A program made the position numbers and the translations under genes. This document shows, piece after piece, positions 56,086 to 64,000 of a DNA stretch of 64,000 nucleotides. Below the pieces are notes generated by a model, which did not search any database, was not told the origin of the DNA, and worked only from the letters and a program-made list of their open reading frames with translations. Source of the stretch: Undaria pinnatifida (lineage: Eukaryota > Sar > Phaeophyceae > Laminariales > Alariaceae). The stretch is from the NCBI GenBank assembly GCA_012845835.1, contig JABAKD010000029.1, positions 13,737,892 to 13,801,891 of the forward strand. Direction: 5' to 3'. The first letter of the stretch is position 1, and each line of letters begins with the position of its first letter.

Positions 56086-56577
56086 ATACCTGTCTGTGCT
56101 ATGAAGCAAGGAGAGGGAAAGACAAACTTCAAATAGCGGATCCTATAGATAGAAACGGACTGAAAACGACATCGGGCACATACAGGGCATCAAGTGCTAA
56201 AGGGCACTGGCTGGGGGGAGAACACAGCACGGCGAAGTAAGTCTGGGCGGCCTTACGCTAGCTACTCCCGCCATGTGGGAAGACACACAGACGTCAGGAC
56301 GATGTCCATACTCAGACTCCAGTCTCTTGGGTAGGACGCCCCCCAACCCCCCTCCCCCGCCTGCCCCTCTCCTCCCTCCCCCTTACCCCCCGCCCCCCCC
56401 CCCCCCTCCGTGTAGCGATAGATGTGGATATGGATGGATGTGGACATGAATATATGCAGCTGGTGGCGTTTTAACGTACGAATAAGGCCAAACAGGCTAA
56501 TCAGCCCTCGGGCAGGATGTCGGAAAAGTTGAAAGAGTTTAAAAGTTATGAAAACACGCGGGCCAGAAGAAAACAAC
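56086..56577. other. No gene recognised
   Basis: A C-rich tract at about 56338-56408; otherwise nothing supported. Confidence 0.35.
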
Positions 56578-56860
56578 TCGCGGGTCGAACAGGCGTGACC
56601 CGCGGCACGACCCGTTCCTCGTGGGCCATGACCCGGCCCGACCTGTGATAAAACTTCATTGTGACCCTACCCGGCCCGCGACCCGCGACCCGCGACCCGT
56701 GAGGCTTTCTGTTCGATATATAGCACTACCCACTGAGCTACTTAGTCACGAGACTAAGTAGTGACAAAGTAGCTCAGTAGGTAGAGTGCTATATAACCAA
56801 GACTTCCGAAGCCTTCTAACCCGACGCACGGGTCGGGTCATGAACCGTGATGACCCTGAT
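56578..56860. repeat. Second degenerate (GACCC)n array with a tRNA-like insert
   Basis: GGCCCGCGACCCGCGACCCG-type repeats at 56578-56700 and GGGTCGGGTCATG at 56815-56860. The tRNA-like inverted repeat (56717-56795) lies between. Confidence 0.7.
56717..56795. repeat. Inverted pair of tRNA-like 5' halves, copy 2
   Basis: AAGTAGCTCAGTAGGTAGAG (tRNA D-arm/A box) and its near reverse complement on the left, closed by an inner perfect stem CTTAGTC-ACGA-GACTAAG (56741-56758). Confidence 0.75.
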
Positions 56861-57122
56861 TACATGCCCTTTCTCGAGCTCTCACAGTTGTGAGCTCCAT
56901 CATATAGGGTTGTATATCTTGCGATGAGGCATTTTAGCCTCATTATTACGAGGTGTGGGGCAATCTATAGGCTCATTTTTGTTTGTTTCGAACAGCCACA
57001 ACTTCGATCCCTTTTCCAATTCTAGATGTTTTGTTGACATCCTTTGATCGCCATGTGATCTGCATCTACGATTATTCAGGGTGGCCTAATGTAATGGGGT
57101 GCTCTCCGTAGAAGGATAGGTG
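56861..57122. other. No recognisable feature
   Basis: Nothing supported. Confidence 0.3.
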
Positions 57123-57409
57123 ATAGATGTTACGGTTCAGTGACGTAGCTTCATTATTTACCGCCGTCCCGTTAACGTCCGTACCCACAATTGTTGCAAT
57201 GGTCCCTCTGTTCCTTTCTTTCCATGAATTTTCAATTCGTGAAGGGGGGGAGGTGCCGCCGTCGTCCGAAGCCGGCCACGGCACGGAATTACCGACACCA
57301 AACAGCGGGTACCAAGCTTGCATTATTTAACGCGAAGGCGATGGAAGCACACCAATCTAGACCAGCCCTTCCCCACGCGCAGTTCCTTCGCGTCGAACCC
57401 TGGCTTGTG

Positions 57410-57625
57410 CGCACTCTCCCGTTCCGAACTCCCGTCCGCGCGCTGTTGCCTCGGCCCGACGCTTTGCCCGCGCGATGCTCCTTCGTTCCAAAGCCATGCC
57501 CGTGCACCGATCGCTCCCTCTGAAGTCTGGCCCGTGCGCTGTTCCGCCGTTCCTCTGATCCGAACCCTTGCCCGTGCGCTGTTACGCCTTCCCTTCGCTC
57601 CGAGCCCTTGCCCGTGCCTCCTTCC
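57410..57625 (+). repeat. Tandem repeat inside the retroelement, unit about 45 bp
   Basis: Repeated TTGCCCGTGCGCTGTT, GCC(G/T)TTCC and CTCCGAACCC phrases, four to five copies. Confidence 0.65.
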
Positions 57626-57813
57626 CACACCAGCAGTAGCGATCTTAGCGTCGATCTTGGGGAGGTGCTTTCAGCAGGGGGGGAGGTCCCTCGCTCGTCG
57701 GAAGCTCACCAAGTCATGGAGACACCGGCCATCCACCGGGCGGTGCGAGTTCTGACCAATCCCGCAACCCTCGCGCGACGACAGCAGGACGACACAAATT
57801 TGGGTCAGATTCC

Positions 57814-58071
57814 TTGGTACCCTTGTCAGCGGAGACAGAACAGAGCGGTGGCGTAGACAACTTCGTGGAGCGACGCAAACACAACCTCCGAGAAGTCCGT
57901 GTGTCGCTCGAGAAGCAGCACAAATTGAGGGTAACCGCGAGAGCCCGCGCCAACGCTTCCGTTTCAAGGCCCTCAGCCGGAGTCGCTCTCGAGAAAGGAA
58001 GCCTGATGCTGGTGCGCGAGTCCGAGAGCAGCAGGCATCGCGACAGAAGCGGTGAACTCTTCGCATTTTGA
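57814..58071 (+). pseudogene. Integrase C-terminal-like fragment
   Basis: The frame contains FVERRKHNLREVRVSLEKQH, then, after a basic stretch, GVALEKGSLMLVRESESSRH. A charged helix followed by a GDxVLVR-like beta-strand motif resembles the region after the catalytic core in Ty3/gypsy-type integrases, where it precedes the GPW motif. The match is from memory of the pattern and short; the catalytic DDE core is absent. If correct, the element combines gypsy-like and copia-like pieces, or one is nested in the other. Confidence 0.3.
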
Positions 58072-58436
58072 CTCTCTTGTTGGTTGTCGCCGAACAAAAT
58101 CCCCGTCCGGTGTCGATAGGTGGGAATACAAGGGGAGGTCGAATGATGGGGTAGAGTCGAGCTGGTTGTTTGAGAATGAGATGTTTCACCCCCTTGTGCA
58201 GCTAGATGGCTTTATTGCACCATGGCATATGTACAACCCCCAATCTGCGAGCGATTGAGTTCCCGTCTCAGTCAACCCTCGTACCCCTCTCTCTCGCCGT
58301 CAAGCCTTGACCCTGTTCCCAATAGGTTCCACCATCTGGAAAGACTTTGGCGGTGGTCTCAGACTGCAAGGGCAGGTGTACGACTAAAGAGACCGCTGCT
58401 GTCGACTGCGCTAGAACGACCATAACTGGGTCGACC

Positions 58437-58590
58437 GACAATGCGAAGAGTTTCTTACCCTGTTCTGCTTCTCGTATTAGTTGTTCAGTTACAATTTGAC
58501 CACGAGGTCGGCGGACAATGCGTAGAGTTTCTTACCCTGTTCTGCTTCTCGTATTAGTTGTTCAGTTACTCTTTGACCACGAGTCCTGTT
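58437..58590 (+). repeat. 77-bp direct tandem duplication
   Basis: GACAATGCG(A/T)AGAGTTTC through GTTCAGTTAC and TTTGACCACGAG is present twice, starting at 58437 and 58514, with only a few differences. Confidence 0.9.
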
Positions 58591-58744
58591 GATAAGTTTT
58601 TGGAGGAAGAATGGTACATCCAGTTGGTGGCAGCTGTTCGATTTGGAGTATAGTAGTTCCGTCAAAAAAAAAATATTATGATGCTTTGTTGCAATAGCGG
58701 GGTGAATGTTATGTGTGGGTATCTGTATCTAGAAAATTACTCTG

Positions 58745-58954
58745 GTGTGCGAGACGTATGTTCACGTGTTTGGTCATAGTAATTGGTCAGGCCGCCGGAG
58801 CAAACACATAGATGTGCGGTTCCATTTCGTCCGAGAGCTACTTCGTGCGAAGAAAATTGATATTCAATTTGTAACTTCGGAAGAGCAGCACGCGGATATT
58901 TTGACGAAATCCCTCGCTGCGACCCCTTTTAATCTCACCGTAAGTTTTTGTTGA
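58745..58954 (+). pseudogene. Ty1/copia RNase H C-terminal fragment
   Basis: Encodes RRSKHIDVRFHFVRELLRAK then KIDIQFVTSEEQHADILTKS and LAATPF before a stop. RSKHID(V/I)R(F/Y)HF(V/I)RE and (H/L)ADI(L/F)TK are diagnostic of the last part of the RNase H domain of Ty1/copia polyproteins, normally the extreme C-terminus of pol. The upstream RNase H core and reverse transcriptase are not recognisable. It is a truncated remnant on the + strand, consistent with the orientation of the polypurine tract and 3' LTR. Confidence 0.9.
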
Positions 58955-59639
58955 ACCTACCGTTGGGTGATGAGTAAAGGGTGTGAGCATTATTCGTACC
59001 ATGTTTTGAGTTGCGAGGAATAATTTGTCAGGCCGCCACCCCACGCTACTTTGAGGGGCATGGGTGAGTAGGGCGCTACTTGGCATTTTAGGTTCTGGCC
59101 ATGGTAATCGTTTGAATGCGGCCATTGTTGCAATCACAATGGTTTGGATTATATAAGACATACAGGAGGTTTTGACCCGGTGGCCAGGTTTCCTCCTGCG
59201 GGACTGTCGTTAGCTGTCCGTTGGGCCTAGCTTTTCGTTTTGGATGAAGTGGGGTCGGGGGGAATGCCGTTTTGTTGTGGGTTAAGACGGGAATCACCCG
59301 GGCACCGGCCGGCCGGGTGTAAAACAGTATGGGGCAGCAAGATGTGTTTTATTTTACAATAGTGCGACGACGTTGTGAACGCTGTTGTACTTGGGTTGGG
59401 TGCGAGTGTTGGAGTTGAATTCCTTTTTTTTATTTTTTTTTATTTGCACTACTTTATGAAGGGTGCGAGCTACTATTGGTATGAAGTCTCTTGAACAGTG
59501 ACGAGTTTGCAATCAGTGGTTGGATAGGGCTTGATTTTGACAGGCGAACAGGTGGTTGTTCGTCAGGAGGCTGCATACTACGTGCCGTTGTAGTCCTTCG
59601 ATTTCAGGCCACTTGCCGGTCTTGGTTTGCCAGTCTAAA

Positions 59640-60450
59640 TTCTTCCTTTTTCTGGTGTTGGTTACTGTTGGCCGCGTGTTATTTCGTTTTGCTTTTTTTT
59701 TATGTTCGACAGCCGTGTTGGCTGCTATGTTTTATTTTTGTGTTGGTTGTTGTTGGCCGTGTTGCTTCGTTTTGCTTTTTGCCTTGTTTGACTTACTTTG
59801 GAGGCTCAACTGTGTTGCTACAATCTTCCTGCGATTGTAATGGCGTCGTTTCGGAGTTACCAATGGGATTTTATCGGGCTCTTGCTCGTTGTATGGGTTT
59901 CCCCTGGGCATCTGCGTTGATTTTATTTCACAGCTCATGGGGGGTATGCCCTGTTTCTAGGATCGGCACTGCTTTAAGAGTCGGATAGGCTGTTGGTACA
60001 GTCTCTTGAGAAGCGACGGGGTCGTGTTTACTATTTGGGTATGAGTTGAATTCAAATAGACTATTCAGTGGTTGTGTGGTGAGGGCTTCATGCTTATCCT
60101 CGACCTTCAGCCGTTTATTTTGTTTGCGGTTTATGTCACATTCTACCTTTTTGTGCTTTGATACCTGGCATCGGAGTTCTGCTTTTTCCAAAGGTTTAGG
60201 ATCTCTTTGCCCGTCATGCTTTTCTTCTTTTTGCGGTATGTTGTTGAGCTACCGACATTGCGTTTTCGTGGATTATATTGTATGCCGTTTACTTTGTTTG
60301 AGGTTTATTGTGTCAGATTCTTCTTATTTTTGTGCTTTGATGCCTCGCATCGGAGTTCCGCTTTTGCCGAAGATTAATAATTCTTTGCCCGTCGTGCTTT
60401 TGTTCCTTTTGCGATATGTTGCGGAGTTACCGACGTTGCATTTTGATGGA
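59640..60450 (+). repeat. Imperfect tandem repeats in the retroelement's 3' part
   Basis: Two copies of a unit with TGTTGGTTNNTGTTGGCCG(C)GTG (59649 and about 59740), and two copies of a unit of about 178 bp starting near 60108 and 60286. The latter carry CGTTTA(T/C)TTTGTTTG, TTTTTGTGCTTTGATNCC, GCATCGGAGTTC and TCTTTGCCCGTC. The frames 59491-59988 and 60046-60564 derive from these T-rich repeats. Confidence 0.6.
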
Positions 60451-61405
60451 AAATTGTATTGTACGTGGGCAGACTCAAAGAGGAGTAGACGAGTCAGTTC
60501 CGTGGAGTTTCGTGCTGCTTTCATGCACGTCAAATTCGTTCACATGCGGACTTTGAGCCATTGAATGGTGGTCAGGCGATCAAATACGCAGTGAAAAGGC
60601 AGGGGGGAGGGTTTTTATCGAGGATTTCCCTCTTATGGCCCCTGTGTTTTCGGTTTGTTAGCCTATCCTCGAGGTCATTATTTCGGTAAAAAAAGTTTTG
60701 CGGCTCTGTACCCTTGGCTATACAGTCACAGTATTGCTATAGCATATGGCTCTTGTCATCGCATTATGCTAGGGGGGAAGTTATGGTGTTGTCGATTTTC
60801 GAGCGTGCCCCCAGTTGACAGCCAGTTAAAGTTTGAATTTTTGGAGACGGGCTTATTAGATGTTCTGGTCTGATTGGTAGTCGAAGGGTGGCCCTGCGCT
60901 CGGTAGCACCCAAGTGGGTTCGTGCGGTGTGCCGTGGCGTTTGTGTGAGTTTGGTGTTGTAGGGCTTTGCGCTATGGGTTTTTTCCTGGATGGCCAGGTT
61001 TTTCCCGCGCTGTAGGTGTTGAGAGCCGGGCAGCAACTACAGTGGGAACACCAAGCGAGGGACGGTTTTTTTTTAGAGTATTTTACGTCCGAGTGTCACT
61101 TGGTGTTTTCGGTTGTTGTCTAAATTCTAGGGCTCTCGGGATGGGGAGCGAAGGGTTTGTCCCGGAAGCCGGGTTTACCTTCGCTCAAGTCGATGTCGGG
61201 CCGCGAGCCAACGCCCAGTGAGAATTATGAAGAGCTGTGGATTTTATTTGAGTTTTGCCACTAATTGCCTCTTGTAATTTTCGGTTGGCCGTTCGACCTA
61301 CTCAAAGATATCACCGGTAGTTTTCGCCAAAGGGAGTGTGTCACCTCGCGGTTGTCACTATCCCTGCTACCGTTAATTAGTACATATAGTACAGTATGTA
61401 CTAAT

Positions 61406-61412
61406 GGGGGGA
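61406..61412 (+). promoter_or_regulatory. Polypurine tract of the retroelement
   Basis: GGGGGGA, immediately upstream of the TGTTACGG start of the 3' LTR. This is the plus-strand primer site expected at that position. Confidence 0.75.
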
Positions 61413-61925
61413 TGTTACGGTTCAGTGACAGTTTCAAGAGTTACTATGACAGGCGTTTTAGTTATAGTAGGGGACGCGCTATTTATGTCCCCTCCCTTAG
61501 TCGGGTGTGGCTGCCCCACCTGCCACAATTCCAATTCCAATTCCAACAATTCCAATTTCAATTCCGGTTCCAGTTCTAATTCTACAAATCTACAGTTCCT
61601 TGGGTTCACGTTCATAAACCTTCGGATCAGCAATCAAGTTACCATTTTCACGCCACCTTCTCGGGAGACTTCCCATCCTGAGCACTTGCACAAGGGACTT
61701 GCTCTCTCTTTCTCCGAGGAACGCTCAAGCGCCTTCTGAACTCGGTCGTATCGGACCTACGGAGGTCAGTCATTATGAATACCTGATGCGGGCTACCTAT
61801 TCAGCCTGTGTGTGGACCTTGCGATGCTAGTAGGCTAGATACCTTCGTCTTCTTCGCCATGAATATACTCGCATGTCCACCCTGATCCCAGACTGACTCC
61901 GCCAATCAGGCTCCGATTCGTAACA
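61413..61925 (+). repeat. 3' LTR, about 513 bp
   Basis: Starts TGTTACGGTTCAGTGACAG and ends GATTCGTAACA, so the ends are TG...CA within an inverted TGTTACG/CGTAACA pair. It contains an AATTCC hexanucleotide stretch (61536-61585). The matching 5' LTR keeps only its first 17-20 bp (57128-57144). Confidence 0.75.
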
Positions 61926-61930
61926 TAGAT

Positions 61931-62189
61931 TCGACGTGAAACCACGTGATATTAGATGTCACACTCACGTCAAGGCCATCATAGATGGGCGATAATGTAG
62001 GTGACGATGATTGGACAAAAGCAGGAAGCTCCTTATTTTATAAAAAATATTTCAAGGACGTCAGCCGTGAGTTCGACGAATTTCGGGTCAATACTCGTCT
62101 TTGCAAGCTGCGTTGTTGGTACTTGTGATATACTATGTGGGTGAGTTTTATCATAATGGGAGGGGTCATATTGTTCTGTTATTATCTCA
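61931..62189. other. No recognisable feature
   Basis: Nothing supported. Confidence 0.3.
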
Positions 62190-62215
62190 CTACCCTACCC
62201 TACCCTACCTTGCCC
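62190..62215. repeat. (CTACC)n pentanucleotide
   Basis: ACTACCCTACCCTACCCTAC, about five units. Confidence 0.9.
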
Positions 62216-62234
62216 TGTTTTGCCATTCCTTTAG

Positions 62235-62474
62235 CGTACTACCGTATTCTACACAACAACAAGATAACACACCCCCGGTGATACATTTGAGCGCTTGAAA
62301 ATATTATCACCGGGTGTGGTATCCCGTGGGGTGTGTGGTATCTTCTGTTGCCATATTACTTGGTATTAGACTAAGGCGCTATATTTCGAGCCCCAAAAAT
62401 TATCACCGGGGTGTCGTATTCTGTGGGGGGTGTGGTATCTTACGTGGGTGTGTTATCTTGTGTAGAATACGGTA
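62235..62474. mobile_element. MITE-like element M2, about 240 bp
   Basis: Terminal inverted repeats TACCGTATTCTACACAA...AAGATAACACACCC: the left one near 62240-62275 has a 6-bp insertion, and the right one is 62446-62474. The interior is also partly palindromic (GGTGTGGTATC and its complement, TTATCACCGGG). TTTAG flanks both sides (62230-62234 and 62475-62479). Non-coding. Confidence 0.7.
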
Positions 62475-62479
62475 TTTAG

Positions 62480-63308
62480 AGCAAAAATAATGTACTGGTA
62501 TAGACTAAGCCTTGAGTCTAGCCAGCGAGCCACGGGAGAGATCATGAAGACACCGAAACCCATGAGGGGCGCGCTTCCCAACGCCGGCCAACCACGCATC
62601 CCCCACTCGAAGTACCGTGACAGTGACCACGCCACACGAGCACAGCACACTCTTTTTGCGCACGAACTGCACAACAACAGCACTATTTACTGTTGAACGG
62701 CACACAGTAGTTGCACATGCATCTTGTATCTTACCGGTATGTGTGCACTGCCTCTGCTACTCTGTAGTATACTACAACAAACTGGTAGTCGCACACATCG
62801 TTCATGTCATTACATATCATGATATTGCTGCTTGTCACACAGCAGTACAGCAGAGTACTCGATACATCCCTGTTGGAATCCGACTGCTTGCTGCTGTTGA
62901 CTATTGACAACAGGCATTCACTGCTGCTGACCCTGCTGCCAGCAGCCCGCATTGATGCGGTGAGATATGGTACAAACACAGCAGACCTAGCTCTGCCAGA
63001 CGCCACCGCCACATAAGTACACAGCGCAGCAGCTGTCATGGATCCTTCAGAAGGAACCGAGCAATAGGGCAAGATCGCGGGCCCAATATCACCGAAAAGA
63101 ACGCAAGTCGCAACATGACATCAACATGTAATGTGCGCAGCTTACGTAGCTCTTCTGGGGAATACGATACCCCTTGGAAGGCTTTGTTTTGCTGGATACT
63201 AGGGGGCCGGACACTAAGGGCTGATTTCCATGTCTGTGCCGGCGAGCGCAGCATCAGACGAAGGCTTTGCTCAAAAGGGCCGAGGGGGGTGCTTTCGTCA
63301 CGAGCACT
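62480..63308. other. No gene recognised
   Basis: Possibly the promoter region of the putative gene starting at 63309. CAGCAG-rich phrases at 62830-62960. Confidence 0.35.
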
Positions 63309-63395
63309 ATGTCCCGCAAGCGAGACCACAAGGGAGCAGGGGGGGCGCCTGGGTGGGATGTCCTGCCTTGGAAAGCCATCGAGCCACCTTTAGAG
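63309..63395 (+). CDS. Candidate first exon of a gene continuing to the right
   Basis: ATG at 63309 opens a 29-codon frame, MSRKRDHKGAGGAPGWDVLP then WKAIEPPLE. It ends in phase 0 at a strong donor, TTAGAG|GTAAGA. The basic start, the W...LPW segment and the phase-0 donor (like every MOK intron) favour a real exon. I do not recognise the family. The next exon is not evident before the right edge; one possible acceptor is TTTTTCGACAG, ending near 63711. Confidence 0.4.
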
Positions 63396-64000
63396 GTAAG
63401 AGCCAGCTAACAAGGAAAAATCTAACCATGAAACCAATTTTGGATGGAATTTTAAGGATAATTTAAAATAAATATTTATATAAAAACGGTACCTATATTT
63501 CCGTCGATGTGAGCACAGACCATCACCAGCAGTAGAGTAGCAGTAGTACTGGCAGTGGGCAACCGCAACGTCAGCAACAGCAGTAGTAGGGAGACAAGTT
63601 CAATATTCTGCTGCCTATGCTGCCCCTTTTGACTGTGTTCTTGAGGATTCGCTGCAGCCGCACTGCCTGTCGTGGCTACAGCAGCGCAGATGAAAAATAG
63701 CTTTTTCGACAGGTTCACAGCTTCAGGATATGCTAGCCTTGTACAAACCAATATAGACGGATATATAATAGCCATTTCGGTATACATATGAATAAAAAGA
63801 CGATCCTTACATTTCCACCCAAATGGAAGTCCATACTTGTACGAGTTAAACATCTCCCGAGTTTGCTGCTGTACTTTTTGTGGATGGAATGGCTGGCCGA
63901 GCTGCAACCGGCCGATAAGCATGATGTACACGGGTCGGGTGTTTGCATCCAGGTTTTGCATCCGCCGATCTGCATGTTCCCCGTAGTAACATGTTGCTGA
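63396..64000. other. No further exon supported
   Basis: If 63309-63395 is an exon, this is intron. Some AG sites follow pyrimidine tracts, but no frame after them is recognisable. The minus-strand frame 63476-63961 has no domain I can name. Confidence 0.3.

Larger units (their letters stand above)
57123..61930 (+). mobile_element. Decayed LTR retroelement with target duplication
   Basis: ATAGAT occurs at both edges (57123-57128 and 61925-61930), directly outside GTTACGG... on the left and ...CGTAAC on the right, an inverted terminal pair. The left edge shares GATGTTACGGTTCAGTGAC with the start of the 3' LTR (61413) and then diverges, so the 5' LTR is deleted or replaced. Inside are a Ty1/copia RNase H C-terminus (58745-58954) and an integrase-like fragment (57814-58071), but no recognisable gag, protease or reverse transcriptase. 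About 2.4 kb of tandem-repeat-rich DNA separates the last coding remnant from the polypurine tract. The element is non-autonomous as it stands. Confidence 0.65.

Noticed and set aside
59491-60564. Hydrophobic frames suggesting a membrane protein
   Set aside because: They come from T-rich tandem repeats within the retroelement, and the two frames repeat each other because the DNA does.

Overview
This is eukaryotic nuclear DNA. It is intron-rich and crowded with simple-sequence tracts and dispersed repeats. The only gene I can name with confidence is a single-copy-looking orthologue of the cilium-associated protein kinase MOK (MAPK/MAK/MRK overlapping kinase, RAGE-1), on the + strand at about 34.9-51.1 kb. 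Its exons are short (93-180 bp in the kinase part). Its introns are long (0.3-4 kb), with GT-AG ends, and every intron is in phase 0. A flagellate-cell kinase, roughly balanced GC, long repeat-filled introns and tRNA-derived SINEs fit a multicellular stramenopile such as a brown alga. That assignment is an inference, not something the sequence proves.

Layout. 0-6.8 kb: repeats only, including a retroposed structured RNA with a poly(A) tail and target duplication, a perfect 45-bp-arm palindrome, and microsatellites. 6.8-13.3 kb: scattered exon-like pieces on the + strand (about 6983-7499, 11607-11723 and a terminal exon 13153-13263) that may belong to one unrecognised gene, embedded in tandem arrays. 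13.3-20.5 kb: tandem arrays, a poly(C)-ended dispersed family, and a 1.2-kb array of CATGGG-type repeats whose orientation flips in the middle. 20.5-32.6 kb: two diverged copies of a composite repeat of several kb, with tRNA-derived SINEs, a conserved co-varying hairpin and a short interstitial telomere-like tract. 32.9-33.0 kb: a 105-bp MITE. A second copy of it lies nested in another repeat at 37.3 kb.

34.9-51.1 kb: the MOK gene. Six exons encode a complete 302-residue kinase domain with all catalytic motifs. They are followed by exons for a long Gly-rich C-terminal tail. Inside a poly(G) run of the largest tail exon the reading frame shifts by one base. The introns carry (GTT)n, (GATAT)n, (GGGA)n and other arrays plus copies of the same dispersed repeats seen elsewhere in the window.

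51-57 kb: repeats, including an inverted second copy of the 24.5-26.1 kb element and degenerate (GACCC)n arrays. 57.1-61.9 kb: a decayed LTR retroelement flanked by a 6-bp duplication. It keeps a Ty1/copia RNase H C-terminus, a polypurine tract and a 3' LTR of about 0.5 kb. 62.2 kb: another MITE-like element. 63.3 kb: a possible first coding exon of a gene that runs off the right edge.

Functionally the genes do not form an operon or cluster. The window is one ciliary kinase gene, one or two possible partial genes, and a dense, nested repeat landscape. I saw no rRNA gene, no intact tRNA gene and no CRISPR array.
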